A DNA stretch of 64,000 nt from contig NZ_BLAF01000048.1 of assembly GCF_009687885.1 (NCBI RefSeq), positions 1 through 64,000 of the forward strand, written 5' to 3'. Shown here one piece after another: positions 25,717-33,782 of this stretch. Positions within the stretch are counted from its first letter, which is position 1. Every line of letters begins with the position of its first letter. Below the pieces are notes generated by a model. That model saw only the letters and a list, made by a program, of their open reading frames with translations. It was not told the DNA's origin and did not search any database. The DNA is from Acrocarpospora pleiomorpha. Lineage in GTDB: Bacteria; Actinomycetota; Actinomycetes; Streptosporangiales; Streptosporangiaceae. The translations under genes were made by a program, and so were the position numbers.

Positions 25717-26687
25717 CGGGTGACCTCCTGGGCCTGCGGGTCGGTGCCGGACGCCTGGTGCCCGGTCAGGGTGAGGTAGACGTCGTCGAGGGTGGGCCGC
25801 CGCAGCCCGGCATCCCGCACCCGGACTCCGGCTTCGGCCAGCCGGCCGAGGACCAGGCGGAGCGACTCGGCGCCGTCGGTGACCGAAATGGTGATCTGGA
25901 GCGATTCCGGCACGGTCCGGATGGTGCCGACAGGGAACCGGGCGAGGGTCTGGCGGGCGGTCTCCAGATCGGCGGCGTCGGCCACGGTCAGTTCGATGCG
26001 GTTGCCGCCGACCTGGTCCTTGAGCTCGTCGGCGGTGCCGCGGGCGATGGCGCGGCCGTGGTCGACCACCAGGATCTGGTCGGCGAGGTGGTCGGCCTCC
26101 TCCATGTACTGGGTGGTCAGCAGCAGCGTGCTGCCGCCCGCGACGAGTTCGGAGAGGGTGTCCCACAGCGCGGCGCGGGCGCGGGGGTCCAGACCTGTGG
26201 TGGGTTCGTCCAGGAACAGCACCGGCGGGTTGGCGACCAGCGCGCCGGCGAGGTCGATGCGGCGGCGCATGCCGCCGGAGTAGCCCTTCACGGGCCGGTC
26301 GGCGGCCTCGGTGAGGTCGAAGCGTTCGATCAGCTCGCGGGCGCGGGCCTTGCTGCGTTTGGCGCCCAGGTGGTACAGGCGTCCGACCATCTCCAGGTTC
26401 TCGGCGCCGGTGAGGTGCTCGTCGACGGCGGCGTACTGGCCGGACAGGCCGATGCGCGCGCGCAGCCGCCGGGCGTCACCGACGACGTCGTGTCCGGCGA
26501 CGGTGGCGCGGCCGCCGTCGGGGCGCAGCAGCGTGGTCAGGACCCGCACCGTCGTGGTTTTGCCGGCGCCGTTCGGGCCGAGCAGGGCGAGCACCGTCCC
26601 GTGCGGGACGGAGAAGCTCAGCCCGTCCAGGGCCGTCACCTCGCCGTATCTCTTGACCAGTCCTTCGGCTGTGATCGCGTTGCTCAT
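25713..26687 (-). CDS. Daunorubicin-resistance-type ABC ATPase (DrrA-like)
   Basis: A 324-aa ATPase. Walker A is GPNGAGKTTT, the signature YSGGMRRRIDLAGAL, Walker B VLFLDEPTTGLD, and the switch His is in LLTTQYMEE, where the usual His is Gln as in DrrA relatives. The C-terminal extension of about 90 residues is typical of drug-export DrrA proteins. Part of a four-gene leftward operon with a DUF4097 and a ribbon-helix-helix protein, a combination common in actinomycetes. Confidence 0.93.
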   Translation of the reverse strand: MSNAITAEGLVKRYGEVTALDGLSFSVPHGTVLALLGPNGAGKTTTVRVLTTLLRPDGGRATVAGHDVVGDARRLRARIGLSGQYAAVDEHLTGAENLEMVGRLYHLGAKRSKARARELIERFDLTEAADRPVKGYSGGMRRRIDLAGALVANPPVLFLDEPTTGLDPRARAALWDTLSELVAGGSTLLLTTQYMEEADHLADQILVVDHGRAIARGTADELKDQVGGNRIELTVADAADLETARQTLARFPVGTIRTVPESLQITISVTDGAESLRLVLGRLAEAGVRVRDAGLRRPTLDDVYLTLTGHQASGTDPQAQEVTR

Positions 26688-26707
26688 GGGGGGCTCCTTA
26701 CTGGTGG

Positions 26708-27550
26708 TCAGGATCGGTGGATGTCGATGTCGCCGTAGCTGGTCTGCGCGCGCACCTCGACGACCGCGTCGGTGCTCTCGGGACCGTCGGCGGCGGTCAG
26801 GGTGTTGCGCACCACGCCGTTCTTGGAGTGCAGGTCCAGCCGGGCGGCCGTGCCCTCGGGGATGCCGATGCCGACCTTGCCGTGGCCGCCCTCCACGCGG
26901 ACGGAGCCGCTCACCGCCGCGTCGATTCGGATCCGGCCGTGCGCGGTCTTGACGGTGAGGTCGGCCGACGTGCGGCCGACGGTGATGTCACCGGTGCCGG
27001 TCTTCAGCTGCAGGTCGCCGGTCGCCTCGCCGAGGGTGACGCCGCCGGTGGAGCACTTCACCGTGCCGGAGCCTTCGACGGTTCCGATCCGGATCGCCCC
27101 GGTGGAGGCGGTCACCTCGACGGGTCCCGTCACCCGGTCCACCCAGATCTCGCCGTACGACGCCTTGACCTCCAGCGGGCCGGTTTCCTCCAGGCGCACG
27201 TCGCCGCCCGAGCGCAGCACGGTCTCGCCGAGCGGGCCGGTGGCGATGAACTCCGCGGCGCCCCTGCCCTCGAGGCGAGAGGTGGCCGGCAGGTCGACGA
27301 TCACCTCGATGGAGCCGCGCCAAGGCAGCACGGACGCCAGGGGATTCGGCTTGGGGCCCCTGATCAGCAGCCGTCCGCCGGTGAATTCGACGATTGTGCG
27401 CTCGGCGGCCTGCACACTCGCCTCGTTGGACGGGTCGGTGGGGCGCACCTCCACCACGGTGTCGGCGCGGTCGCCGGCGTGGATATGGACCCGGCCGGTG
27501 TAGATGTCGATGTCAGCGGTGATCGGTTCGGGAGTGTCGAAAGTAGGCAT
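26708..27550 (-). CDS. DUF4097-family beta-helix-like protein
   Basis: A 280-aa cytoplasmic protein made of short beta-strand repeats (units such as TGPLEVKASYGEIWVD, TGPVEVTASTGAIRIG and TGDLQLKTGTGDITVG). The pattern predicts a right-handed beta-helix or stacked beta fold. The ATG at 27550 has GGAGGG upstream; a start at 27583 is possible. It is placed between the RHH gene and the exporter genes. Function unknown; possibly a sensor or scaffold for the exporter. Confidence 0.82.
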   Translation of the reverse strand: MPTFDTPEPITADIDIYTGRVHIHAGDRADTVVEVRPTDPSNEASVQAAERTIVEFTGGRLLIRGPKPNPLASVLPWRGSIEVIVDLPATSRLEGRGAAEFIATGPLGETVLRSGGDVRLEETGPLEVKASYGEIWVDRVTGPVEVTASTGAIRIGTVEGSGTVKCSTGGVTLGEATGDLQLKTGTGDITVGRTSADLTVKTAHGRIRIDAAVSGSVRVEGGHGKVGIGIPEGTAARLDLHSKNGVVRNTLTAADGPESTDAVVEVRAQTSYGDIDIHRS

Positions 27551-27620
27551 GGCGGAGCCCTCCTCATGGGTCCGGTGCGACATCCCGGCCTCGGGGCCGG
27601 GCGATGAGTGACGGGGCTGG

Positions 27621-28133
27621 CTAGCGCACCCAGCCGGTGTAGCTGCGGCCGCTGTGCGGCTGCGGCCGGTCGACGGGACGAGGTCCGGCGCCGGGCTCGA
27701 ACGCGGCGGAAATGGCGCGGACCAGCCAGGCGTTGACCGAGATCCCCTGTCGGCCGGCCACCTCCTCCACCCGCAGCTTGAGGTGCTCGGGCAGCCGCAG
27801 GGTCATCCGCGCGGTGCCGCCGTCCTCGGTGATCGGCGGCCCGGCGGGCGGCGCGGTCTCCGGCCGGCCGACCGCGCCCTCCGATGACGTCTCCGGTGGC
27901 GTCACCACGAACGCCGGGTCGCCGCCGCGCAGCCGCACGTCGACGGAGCCCGGTGCGAGCTCACGGGTGATCTCGTCCGCCGCGGCCGACAGCACCTCCA
28001 GCAGGGTGAGCCTGGTGGCCGCTTCGAGAACGCCGGTGAGGCGTTCGGCCAGCGCGCGGGCGTCCGGCCCGCCCGCCTCGGCGGCGACGGCAAGCTCGCG
28101 GCGAAGGTTCTCCACGTACGGCATCAGGTCCAT
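27621..28133 (-). CDS. HicB-like ribbon-helix-helix regulator
   Basis: A 170-aa protein from the ATG at 28133. The C-terminal part (about 118-155) has ARMTLRLPEHLKLRVEEVAGRQGISVNAWLVRAI, a ribbon-helix-helix DNA-binding motif as in HicB/Arc. The N-terminal helix-rich region may dimerise or sense ligand. First gene of the RHH-DUF4097-DrrAB operon. Three evenly spaced TGACGTCA-like sites lie just upstream, so autoregulation is likely. Confidence 0.82.
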   Translation of the reverse strand: MDLMPYVENLRRELAVAAEAGGPDARALAERLTGVLEAATRLTLLEVLSAAADEITRELAPGSVDVRLRGGDPAFVVTPPETSSEGAVGRPETAPPAGPPITEDGGTARMTLRLPEHLKLRVEEVAGRQGISVNAWLVRAISAAFEPGAGPRPVDRPQPHSGRSYTGWVR

Positions 28134-28155
28134 GCCCCAACAATGACACCATGGC

Positions 28156-28205
28156 GACGTCACGTCAAGCGCATCGTGACGTCACTCTGTATAGGGCTGA
28201 CGTCA
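28156..28205. promoter_or_regulatory. Three phased TGACGTCA-type operators
   Basis: GACGTC cores are at 28156-28161, 28178-28183 (within the palindrome GTGACGTCAC, 28176-28185) and 28199-28204 (TGACGTCA, 28198-28205). Core centres are 22 and 21 bp apart, two helical turns, so three dimers could bind the same DNA face. They lie 23-72 bp upstream of the RHH gene. Confidence 0.65.
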
Positions 28206-28359
28206 TGGGTGCGTCGGGGTAGTCGACATAAGATCGCCTGACGGTCCTTCTCGGTTGGGCACCTCCAGGTAGATCTTTTGAGGTTGACGGTAATACTTGG
28301 GCGTCTCCCGCCACTTCCCCATGTCAAATGACTATCCGGGACACGGAGGGGTTGGGGCG

Positions 28360-28878
28360 TTGACGAGCGATCGAGAACGGTTCACCACCATCTACGACGA
28401 ATGTCGGCAACGCGTGTGGGCCTATGTGGTCAGTCGCGCGGGGCGGCAGGTGGCGGACGAGGTGGTGAGCGAGACGTTCGCCATCGCCTGGCGGAAGTTC
28501 GACCAGGTTCCGCAGCACGCGTTGCCGTGGCTGCTCGGCGTGGCCCGCAACGTGCTACGCGACAACATCCGGGCCGAGATCCGCCGCGACGGGCTCGCGC
28601 GGGAGATGCGCGACTGGGTCTCCGGCGATGTGGCCGACCATGTGGCCGAGCGCCTGGGCGTCCTGAAGGCCATGGCCAGGCTCACGACAGACGACCGCGA
28701 AATCCTCATTCTGGTCGCCTGGCAGGGCCTGAGTCCGCGGGACGCCGCCCGGGTGCTCGGCTGCACGATCACCACCTTCCGAGTCCGCCTGCACCGCGCC
28801 AGAAAACGCCTGGAACAGGAACTCGAACCGATCACCCCCGCGATGTCCCGCGTCCAGCTCACGAAGGAGTGGTCGTGA
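28360..28878 (+). CDS. ECF-type RNA polymerase sigma factor
   Basis: A 172-aa sigma factor if it starts at TTG 28360, where CGGAGGGG lies 9 nt upstream; an ATG at 28321 would add 13 residues. Region 2 is seen in DECRQRVWAYVVSR...VSETFAIAWRKFDQVP with LPWLLGVARNVLRD, and region 4 in DREILILVAWQGLSPRDAARVLGCTITTFRVRLHRARKRLE. Its stop overlaps the next start (GTGA). The partner gene product is its probable regulator. Confidence 0.88.
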   Translation: MTSDRERFTTIYDECRQRVWAYVVSRAGRQVADEVVSETFAIAWRKFDQVPQHALPWLLGVARNVLRDNIRAEIRRDGLAREMRDWVSGDVADHVAERLGVLKAMARLTTDDREILILVAWQGLSPRDAARVLGCTITTFRVRLHRARKRLEQELEPITPAMSRVQLTKEWS

Positions 28879-29975
28879 ACCCCCTCGACGAATTGCGCGC
28901 CGCGCGTCCCGCCCATCTCGGCGACGGTCCGGTCGACCCGCGGACCCGGCAAACCGAACTGTCATACGCGTTCGCCCAAGCCCGGGCCGTACCGCGCAGG
29001 AACCTCAAGCCCATCTGGGGCCTCGGCCTGGCCGGCGCCGCGGCGGCCGCCACGGCCGTGGCCGTCTTCGGCTCCGGAATCGGGGCCGGTACGGTGCCGC
29101 GCGCCCCCTCCACGATCCAGGCGGAAGCGCCACCGGTCGACATCTCCGCCAAGCAGCTCCTGCTGGTGGCCGCGACCAGCGCCGAGAGCCAACCCGCCCC
29201 AACCGGGAAGTTCTGGCACATCAAGAGCCAGTCGTGGTCGCTGTTCGGCGTCGAGGGTGGGTACGCCATGGCCGACGAAAGCCAGGGCGAGACCTGGACC
29301 ACCGATGGGCGGCAGTGGTCCACGGGGCAGTCTCTCGGTCTCAAGCCCGCCACCGACGCCGACCGGGCCGCGTGGGAGGCGGCGGGTTCGCCGTCGATGA
29401 TGACGATCACCGGAGGCAAGCAGATCACGACCGCCGCGGGCAAGCCCTATTCCAGCCACTACAGCAACAAGTACATCTACTGGCTGGGCCGCAACGTCAC
29501 CCTCGCCGACCTGCGCGCCCTGCCGTCCGACGAGGCCGAACTCAAGGCTTCCATCCTCAAGTACTACGAAGGCCACGACACCGAGTCGGACCTGCCCATG
29601 TCCGAGGACGCGTGGCTGTTCCGCGTCGCGAGCGGCCTGGTCATCGACGGCCCGGTCAGCCCTCAGGTCCGCGCCGCCGCCTTCCGCATGCTCGCCGCCC
29701 TCCCCTCCGTCACCTCCCTCGGCCAGGTCACCGACAGCACCGGCCGTCCTGGTACGGCAATCGCCATCGAAACCGATTCCCAGATCAAGGTCGGCGATCC
29801 CAACAAGGGCGTCCTGCAGGAACGCGTGATCATCGACGAGAAGTCCGGACGGGCGCTGGCTCGCGAGAGCGTCGTGATCAAGCCGGGCGGCTTCCAGGCT
29901 GGACTGAAGGCCGGAACCGTCGCCTACGCGTACACGATCATCGAGTCCGACTGGACTGACACCCGCACGTCGTAG
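28875..29975 (+). CDS. CU044_5270-family membrane-anchored protein (likely anti-sigma partner)
   Basis: A 366-aa protein starting at GTG 28875 in GTGA overlap with the sigma gene. A cytoplasmic N-terminus of about 45 residues begins MNPLDELRAARP, followed by one helix (IWGLGLAGAAAAATAVAVFGSG) and a large outside domain. This layout and the coupling to an ECF sigma gene suggest a transmembrane regulator of the sigma factor, although no zinc anti-sigma motif is visible. A strong hairpin follows. Confidence 0.8.
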   Translation: MNPLDELRAARPAHLGDGPVDPRTRQTELSYAFAQARAVPRRNLKPIWGLGLAGAAAAATAVAVFGSGIGAGTVPRAPSTIQAEAPPVDISAKQLLLVAATSAESQPAPTGKFWHIKSQSWSLFGVEGGYAMADESQGETWTTDGRQWSTGQSLGLKPATDADRAAWEAAGSPSMMTITGGKQITTAAGKPYSSHYSNKYIYWLGRNVTLADLRALPSDEAELKASILKYYEGHDTESDLPMSEDAWLFRVASGLVIDGPVSPQVRAAAFRMLAALPSVTSLGQVTDSTGRPGTAIAIETDSQIKVGDPNKGVLQERVIIDEKSGRALARESVVIKPGGFQAGLKAGTVAYAYTIIESDWTDTRTS

Positions 29976-29984
29976 CAGGCCATC

Positions 29985-30022
29985 GAAGCGTGCCGCGTGG
30001 CGCTGTCCACGCGGCACGCTTC
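29985..30022 (+). terminator. Strong terminator hairpin
   Basis: GAAGCGTGCCGCGTGG and CCACGCGGCACGCTTC form a perfect 16-bp stem with a 6-nt loop, 10 bp past the stop of the anti-sigma-like gene. Confidence 0.85.
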
Positions 30023-30146
30023 GTCATGAAGCTGGAGGCGCCCTCGGCTCAAAGTCACCGTGGGCCGCTTGGAAACCGGTGGTGCAGGCGGTCAAGGGCG
30101 CAAAGCCGCGGACCGTGACGATAAGGGCCGGATACGGCCAGGTCGT

Positions 30147-30160
30147 GGGACCTTGGTCCC
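30147..30160. promoter_or_regulatory. DosR-type box upstream of the response regulator
   Basis: GGGACCTTGGTCCC is a perfect palindrome that matches the GGGACT-NN-AGTCCC core of the mycobacterial DosR box in 12 of 14 positions. It is 36 bp upstream of the DevR-like ATG, so autoregulation is likely. Confidence 0.7.
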
Positions 30161-30196
30161 TACTCTCGACCTCGAGCCTCGCCTAGGTTCGGAAAC

Positions 30197-30838
30197 ATGA
30201 TTCGCGTGTTCCTTGTCGACGATCACGAGGTCGTCCGGCGCGGTGTGGCGGCGCTGCTCGACGCCCAGGATGACGTGGAGATTGTCGGCGAAGCGGGAAC
30301 AGTCGAATCTGCGATCAGCCGGATCTCCACGATGAGTCCGGACGTAGTGGTGCTGGATGTGCGGCTGCCGGACGGCAACGGCGTCGACGTCTGCCGTGAG
30401 GTGCGGTCCAGGGATCCCAAAGTGGCCTGCCTGATGCTGACCTCGTATGCGGATGACGACGCGCTGTTCGACGCGGTCATGGCCGGCGCTTCCGGATACG
30501 TGCTCAAGCAGATCCACGGTTCGGACCTGGTCGGCGCGGTGCGTACGGTGGCGGGCGGCCATTCGCTGCTCGACCCGCAGACCACGGCCGCGATGTTGCA
30601 ACGCCTGCGCGATCAGGCCTCGCGGCGGGACCCGTTGGCCGCGCTGTCGGAGCAGGAACGGCACATTCTCGAACTGATCGGCGAAGGATTGACCAACAAG
30701 CAGATCGGCCAGCGGCTCTTCCTGGCCGAGAAGACCGTGAAGAACTACGTGTCCAACCTGCTCGGCAAGCTCAGGATGGAGCGCCGCACCCAAGCCGCGG
30801 CCCTGGTGGCCCGGATCAAAGCGGAACGGCCCAAGTAA
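30197..30838 (+). CDS. DevR/DosR-like NarL-family response regulator
   Basis: A 213-aa regulator. The receiver has DD at 8-9, phospho-acceptor D54 in VVLDVRLPDG, T82 in LTSY and K104, the same positions as in M. tuberculosis DevR. The LuxR-type HTH is at about 148-205 (LSEQERHILELIGEGLTNKQIGQRLFLAEKTVKNYVSNLL). The sensor kinase is encoded opposite at 31380. A DosR-type box precedes it. Likely activates a low-oxygen or redox-stress regulon including the USP at 33124. Confidence 0.92.
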   Translation: MIRVFLVDDHEVVRRGVAALLDAQDDVEIVGEAGTVESAISRISTMSPDVVVLDVRLPDGNGVDVCREVRSRDPKVACLMLTSYADDDALFDAVMAGASGYVLKQIHGSDLVGAVRTVAGGHSLLDPQTTAAMLQRLRDQASRRDPLAALSEQERHILELIGEGLTNKQIGQRLFLAEKTVKNYVSNLLGKLRMERRTQAAALVARIKAERPK

Positions 30839-30840
30839 TC

Positions 30841-31335
30841 ATGACATCTTCTCCACGTGACGTGACTTCTCTCCGGTATCCCGAACCTTCCCCCGATATC
30901 GGCGAACTCCCCGAGATCCACGAGGCGACCGGTGAGGTGGATTCGGCAGGACTGCGGGTGCTTTCCACCGACGAATGTCTGCACTTGCTGACCCGGGTAC
31001 CCATCGGCCGTATCGTCTTCACCGACCGGGCGCTCCCGGCCGTGCAGCCCGTCAACTACCTCCTGGTCGACTACGACATCGTCATCCGCACGGCCACCGG
31101 CTCCAAACTGGCCGCCGCCACCCGCAACGCCGTGGTCGCCTTCGAAGTCGACGAATTCGACCCCCTCACCCGCACGGGCTGGTCCGTCACCGCCGTCGGC
31201 AGATCCCGCGCCGTCACAGAATTCGACGAACTCCAACGCCTCACGGCCCTCCCCCTCACCACCTGGGCACCAGGCGACCACAACCACTTCATCGTGATCC
31301 GCGCCCAACAACTCACCGGCCGCCAAATCATCTAA
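30841..31335 (+). CDS. PPOX-class flavin-binding split-barrel protein
   Basis: A 164-aa pyridoxamine-5'-phosphate-oxidase-like protein. IGRIVFTDRALPAVQPVNYLLVD and the following GSKLAAATRNAVVAFEVDEFD are the FMN/F420 split-barrel core. An N-terminal tail of about 40 residues is not part of the fold. It begins 2 bp after the DevR stop and is co-transcribed. Similar small flavoproteins occur in DosR regulons; substrate unknown. Confidence 0.87.
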   Translation: MTSSPRDVTSLRYPEPSPDIGELPEIHEATGEVDSAGLRVLSTDECLHLLTRVPIGRIVFTDRALPAVQPVNYLLVDYDIVIRTATGSKLAAATRNAVVAFEVDEFDPLTRTGWSVTAVGRSRAVTEFDELQRLTALPLTTWAPGDHNHFIVIRAQQLTGRQII

Positions 31336-31379
31336 ACGACCCCAACCCAGAGCCTCGCCTCTGACCTGCGCGCCCAGGG

Positions 31380-33083
31380 CTATCTGAAGGGGACCGTCCA
31401 GGTGAGTCTGGTGCCGCCGTTTTTGGGAGTGGTGGTGGTGAATGAGCCGCCCAGTTGGGTGGCGCGGTCGTGGAGGTTGCGGAGGCCGCTGCGGCGGCCT
31501 TTTGGGGGGATGCCGGTGCCGTTGTCTTGGACGGTCAGGGTTACCTGGTTGTTCGGGGTGGTTTCTATGATGACGTCCGCCTTGGTGGCTTTCGCATGCC
31601 GTACCACGTTGGAGAGGGCTTCTTGGAGGACGGCGAGGAGGTGGTCGGCGACGGGGGTGGGGATGTCGTTGTCGAGGCGGCCGTCCATGCGGAGGCCGGG
31701 CATGAAGCCGAGGCGGGCGCGGGTGTTTTCGACCAGGGTGATGATTCGGGTCCTGAGGGTGGTCTCGTCGCCTGTCCGGGGGGCCTGGAAGGCGAAGATG
31801 GTGGAGCGGATCTGGCGGATCGTCTCGTCGAGTTCGTCGATGCCGTGCTGCAGGCGGGTGGCGGCTTCGGGATGATCGACCAGCCGGACGGTGCTCATCA
31901 AGGTCATCGCGACGGCGAACAGCCGCTGGATGACGATGTCATGCAGGTCTTTGGCGATCCGGTCGCGGTCTTCCAGCAGGCCCAGGCGTTCGGCGTCCCT
32001 GCGGGCTTCGGCCAGTTCGAGGGCCAGCGCGGCCTGCCCGGCGAAGGCGTGCAGCATGCGCACCACCGAGGAGGTGAACGGGAACCGTCCCTGGCGTTTG
32101 CCCAGCGAGAGCACTCCGCGTATCGAATCGCCGACCCCGAGGGGGATGGCGGCCGCGGGGCCGATCGTTGCCAGGCCGGCGATCCGGAGGCCCGCTTCGG
32201 CCAGGTCGTTGAGCATGTACGGCTCCGCGCTCGTGTACGCGATGCCGGAGAAGCTCTCGGACATGGGCACTTCGACGCCGACAAGCTCCTCGACGCCGAG
32301 TTCGTCGATGCCGTCGGCGACCTTTACCCGCAGTTTGTCGTCGCCGACCGGAAACAGGATGGTGGAGAGGTCGGCGTCGGACATTTCCCGAACTCGCCTG
32401 GCCACCTGGCGTAGCACGTCGTCCACGTCATCGCCTGACAGCAGGCTGGTGGTGACCTCGGTGGAGGCTTGCAGCCAGATCTCCCTGCGCCGGGTCTCCT
32501 CATACAGCCGGGCGTTCTCGATGGCGACGCCGGCGGCGGTGGCGAGGGCGATCACGACTTCCTGGTCCTCTTCGTCGAACTCGGCGTCGCCCCGCTTTTC
32601 GGTCAAGTAGAGATTGCCGAACACCTCGTTCCGCACCCGCAGCGGCACGCCGAGAAAGGACCCCATCGGCGGATGCCCGGGCGGAAAGCCGTAGGACTCG
32701 GGATGATCGGAGATCCGGGACAGCCGCAGCGGCTCCGGCTCCTTGATCAGCAGGCCGAGCAGGCCGAGGCCGTGCGGCCAGTGCTCGATGCGGGCGATCT
32801 CGTCCTGGCTCAGGCCGACCGGGATGAACTCCACCAGCGTGTTCTCTTCGCCGACCAGCCCCAGCGCGCCATAACTGGCGTCAACGAGGGTGGTGGCGGT
32901 CTCCACGATGCGGCGCAGCATCAGTTCCAGCTGGAGATCACTGCCCACCAGGACGACGGCCTCAAGCAGAGCATGCACCCGATCACGAGTGGACAGCACT
33001 GCTTCCAAGCGATTCTGGAGCTCAGCCAGCAGATCATCCAGGCGCATGCTGGGAAGTAGCGGATGCGACTCGCCCAGCGTCAT
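31380..33083 (-). CDS. DevS/DosT-like GAF sensor histidine kinase
   Basis: A 567-aa soluble kinase. GAF-A is at about 50-195 and contains GFPPGHPPMGSFLGVPLRVRNEVFGNLYL, whose His (H137) aligns with the region of the DevS haem ligand. GAF-B is at about 205-360, HisKA_3 has H381 in KDLHDIVIQRLF, and the HATPase domain has DNGTGIPPKGRRSGLRNL. It probably senses O2/NO/CO or redox and phosphorylates the DevR at 30197. It is convergent with the PPOX gene. Confidence 0.92.
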   Translation of the reverse strand: MTLGESHPLLPSMRLDDLLAELQNRLEAVLSTRDRVHALLEAVVLVGSDLQLELMLRRIVETATTLVDASYGALGLVGEENTLVEFIPVGLSQDEIARIEHWPHGLGLLGLLIKEPEPLRLSRISDHPESYGFPPGHPPMGSFLGVPLRVRNEVFGNLYLTEKRGDAEFDEEDQEVVIALATAAGVAIENARLYEETRRREIWLQASTEVTTSLLSGDDVDDVLRQVARRVREMSDADLSTILFPVGDDKLRVKVADGIDELGVEELVGVEVPMSESFSGIAYTSAEPYMLNDLAEAGLRIAGLATIGPAAAIPLGVGDSIRGVLSLGKRQGRFPFTSSVVRMLHAFAGQAALALELAEARRDAERLGLLEDRDRIAKDLHDIVIQRLFAVAMTLMSTVRLVDHPEAATRLQHGIDELDETIRQIRSTIFAFQAPRTGDETTLRTRIITLVENTRARLGFMPGLRMDGRLDNDIPTPVADHLLAVLQEALSNVVRHAKATKADVIIETTPNNQVTLTVQDNGTGIPPKGRRSGLRNLHDRATQLGGSFTTTTPKNGGTRLTWTVPFR

Positions 33084-33123
33084 ACAAGCATTGTCCCACT
33101 TGGCCCTTTACGTACGGCCACGG

Positions 33124-33612
33124 TCAGTCATTGTCCCGACCTTCTTTGCGGCAACGGACCACCACGACCGGACAACTCGCCCGGTAAAGAACTCCGCCGC
33201 TCACCGAGCCCAGGGTCGCCGTGTGGGCAGTTTTGCCGTGCGCTCCGACGACGAGCAGGTCCGCACCGACCGACGCCTCGACGAGGACGTCCACGGGATG
33301 CCCCAGCCGGACATCCGCCACTACCGTGATTTCCGGATATTTCGGCCGCCAGATATCAATCCGGCCAGCGGTGAATTCCCGCTTCAGCGCCCCCAGCGCC
33401 TCCAGCTCATAGGGTGCGCAGGCCTGCTCCGGCTCCTGCCAGGCATGTACGGCATGCAGCATCAGCTGGCCCAACCGGGCCTGCTCGAACGCATACTCCA
33501 GGGCGGGCTCGCAGCCCGCAGTCTCATCCACCCCAACCACAACACCAACCATGCGCGTGTCAGGACTTTCCTTGGTATCCGCCGCTCTCCGGGCGGGAGC
33601 AAGCTTGATCAC
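33124..33612 (-). CDS. Universal stress protein (ATP-binding type)
   Basis: A 162-aa single UspA domain. VVVGVDET is the first strand and GAHGKTAHTATLGSVSGGVL matches the G-2x-G-9x-G-(S/T) ATP signature. It stands behind a DosR-type box and next to the DevS gene, like USPs of the mycobacterial dormancy regulon. Likely a stress or dormancy factor. Confidence 0.9.
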   Translation of the reverse strand: MIKLAPARRAADTKESPDTRMVGVVVGVDETAGCEPALEYAFEQARLGQLMLHAVHAWQEPEQACAPYELEALGALKREFTAGRIDIWRPKYPEITVVADVRLGHPVDVLVEASVGADLLVVGAHGKTAHTATLGSVSGGVLYRASCPVVVVRCRKEGRDND

Positions 33613-33664
33613 GATCTCTCCTTATCTACCTCCCATTCCACTACGTAAATGACAACCCAACCCA

Positions 33665-33678
33665 GGGCCATTAGTCCC
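33665..33678. promoter_or_regulatory. DosR-type box upstream of the universal stress protein gene
   Basis: GGGCCATTAGTCCC matches the core GGGACTTTAGTCCC at 12 of 14 positions. It lies 53 bp upstream of the USP start on the minus strand. Confidence 0.6.
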
Positions 33679-33735
33679 TTATGCGAGGGTCAGTTGGCCG
33701 TGACGGCGACTCCCGTACGCCAAGGGACAGGCAAC

Positions 33736-33769
33736 GGCGGCCCACTTTGGGGGGCGAAAGCGGGCCGCC
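33736..33769 (-). terminator. Hairpin after the RCC1 gene
   Basis: GGCGGCCC and GGGCCGCC form an 8-bp stem around an 18-nt loop, 13 bp past the stop of the RCC1-repeat gene. Confidence 0.55.
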
Positions 33770-33782
33770 CGTCAACTTGAGG

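Noticed and set aside
33081..33115. Possible third DosR box upstream of the DevS-like gene (AGGGCC...GGGAC)
   Set aside because: The half-sites are in the wrong orientation for the GGGAC..GTCCC palindrome.
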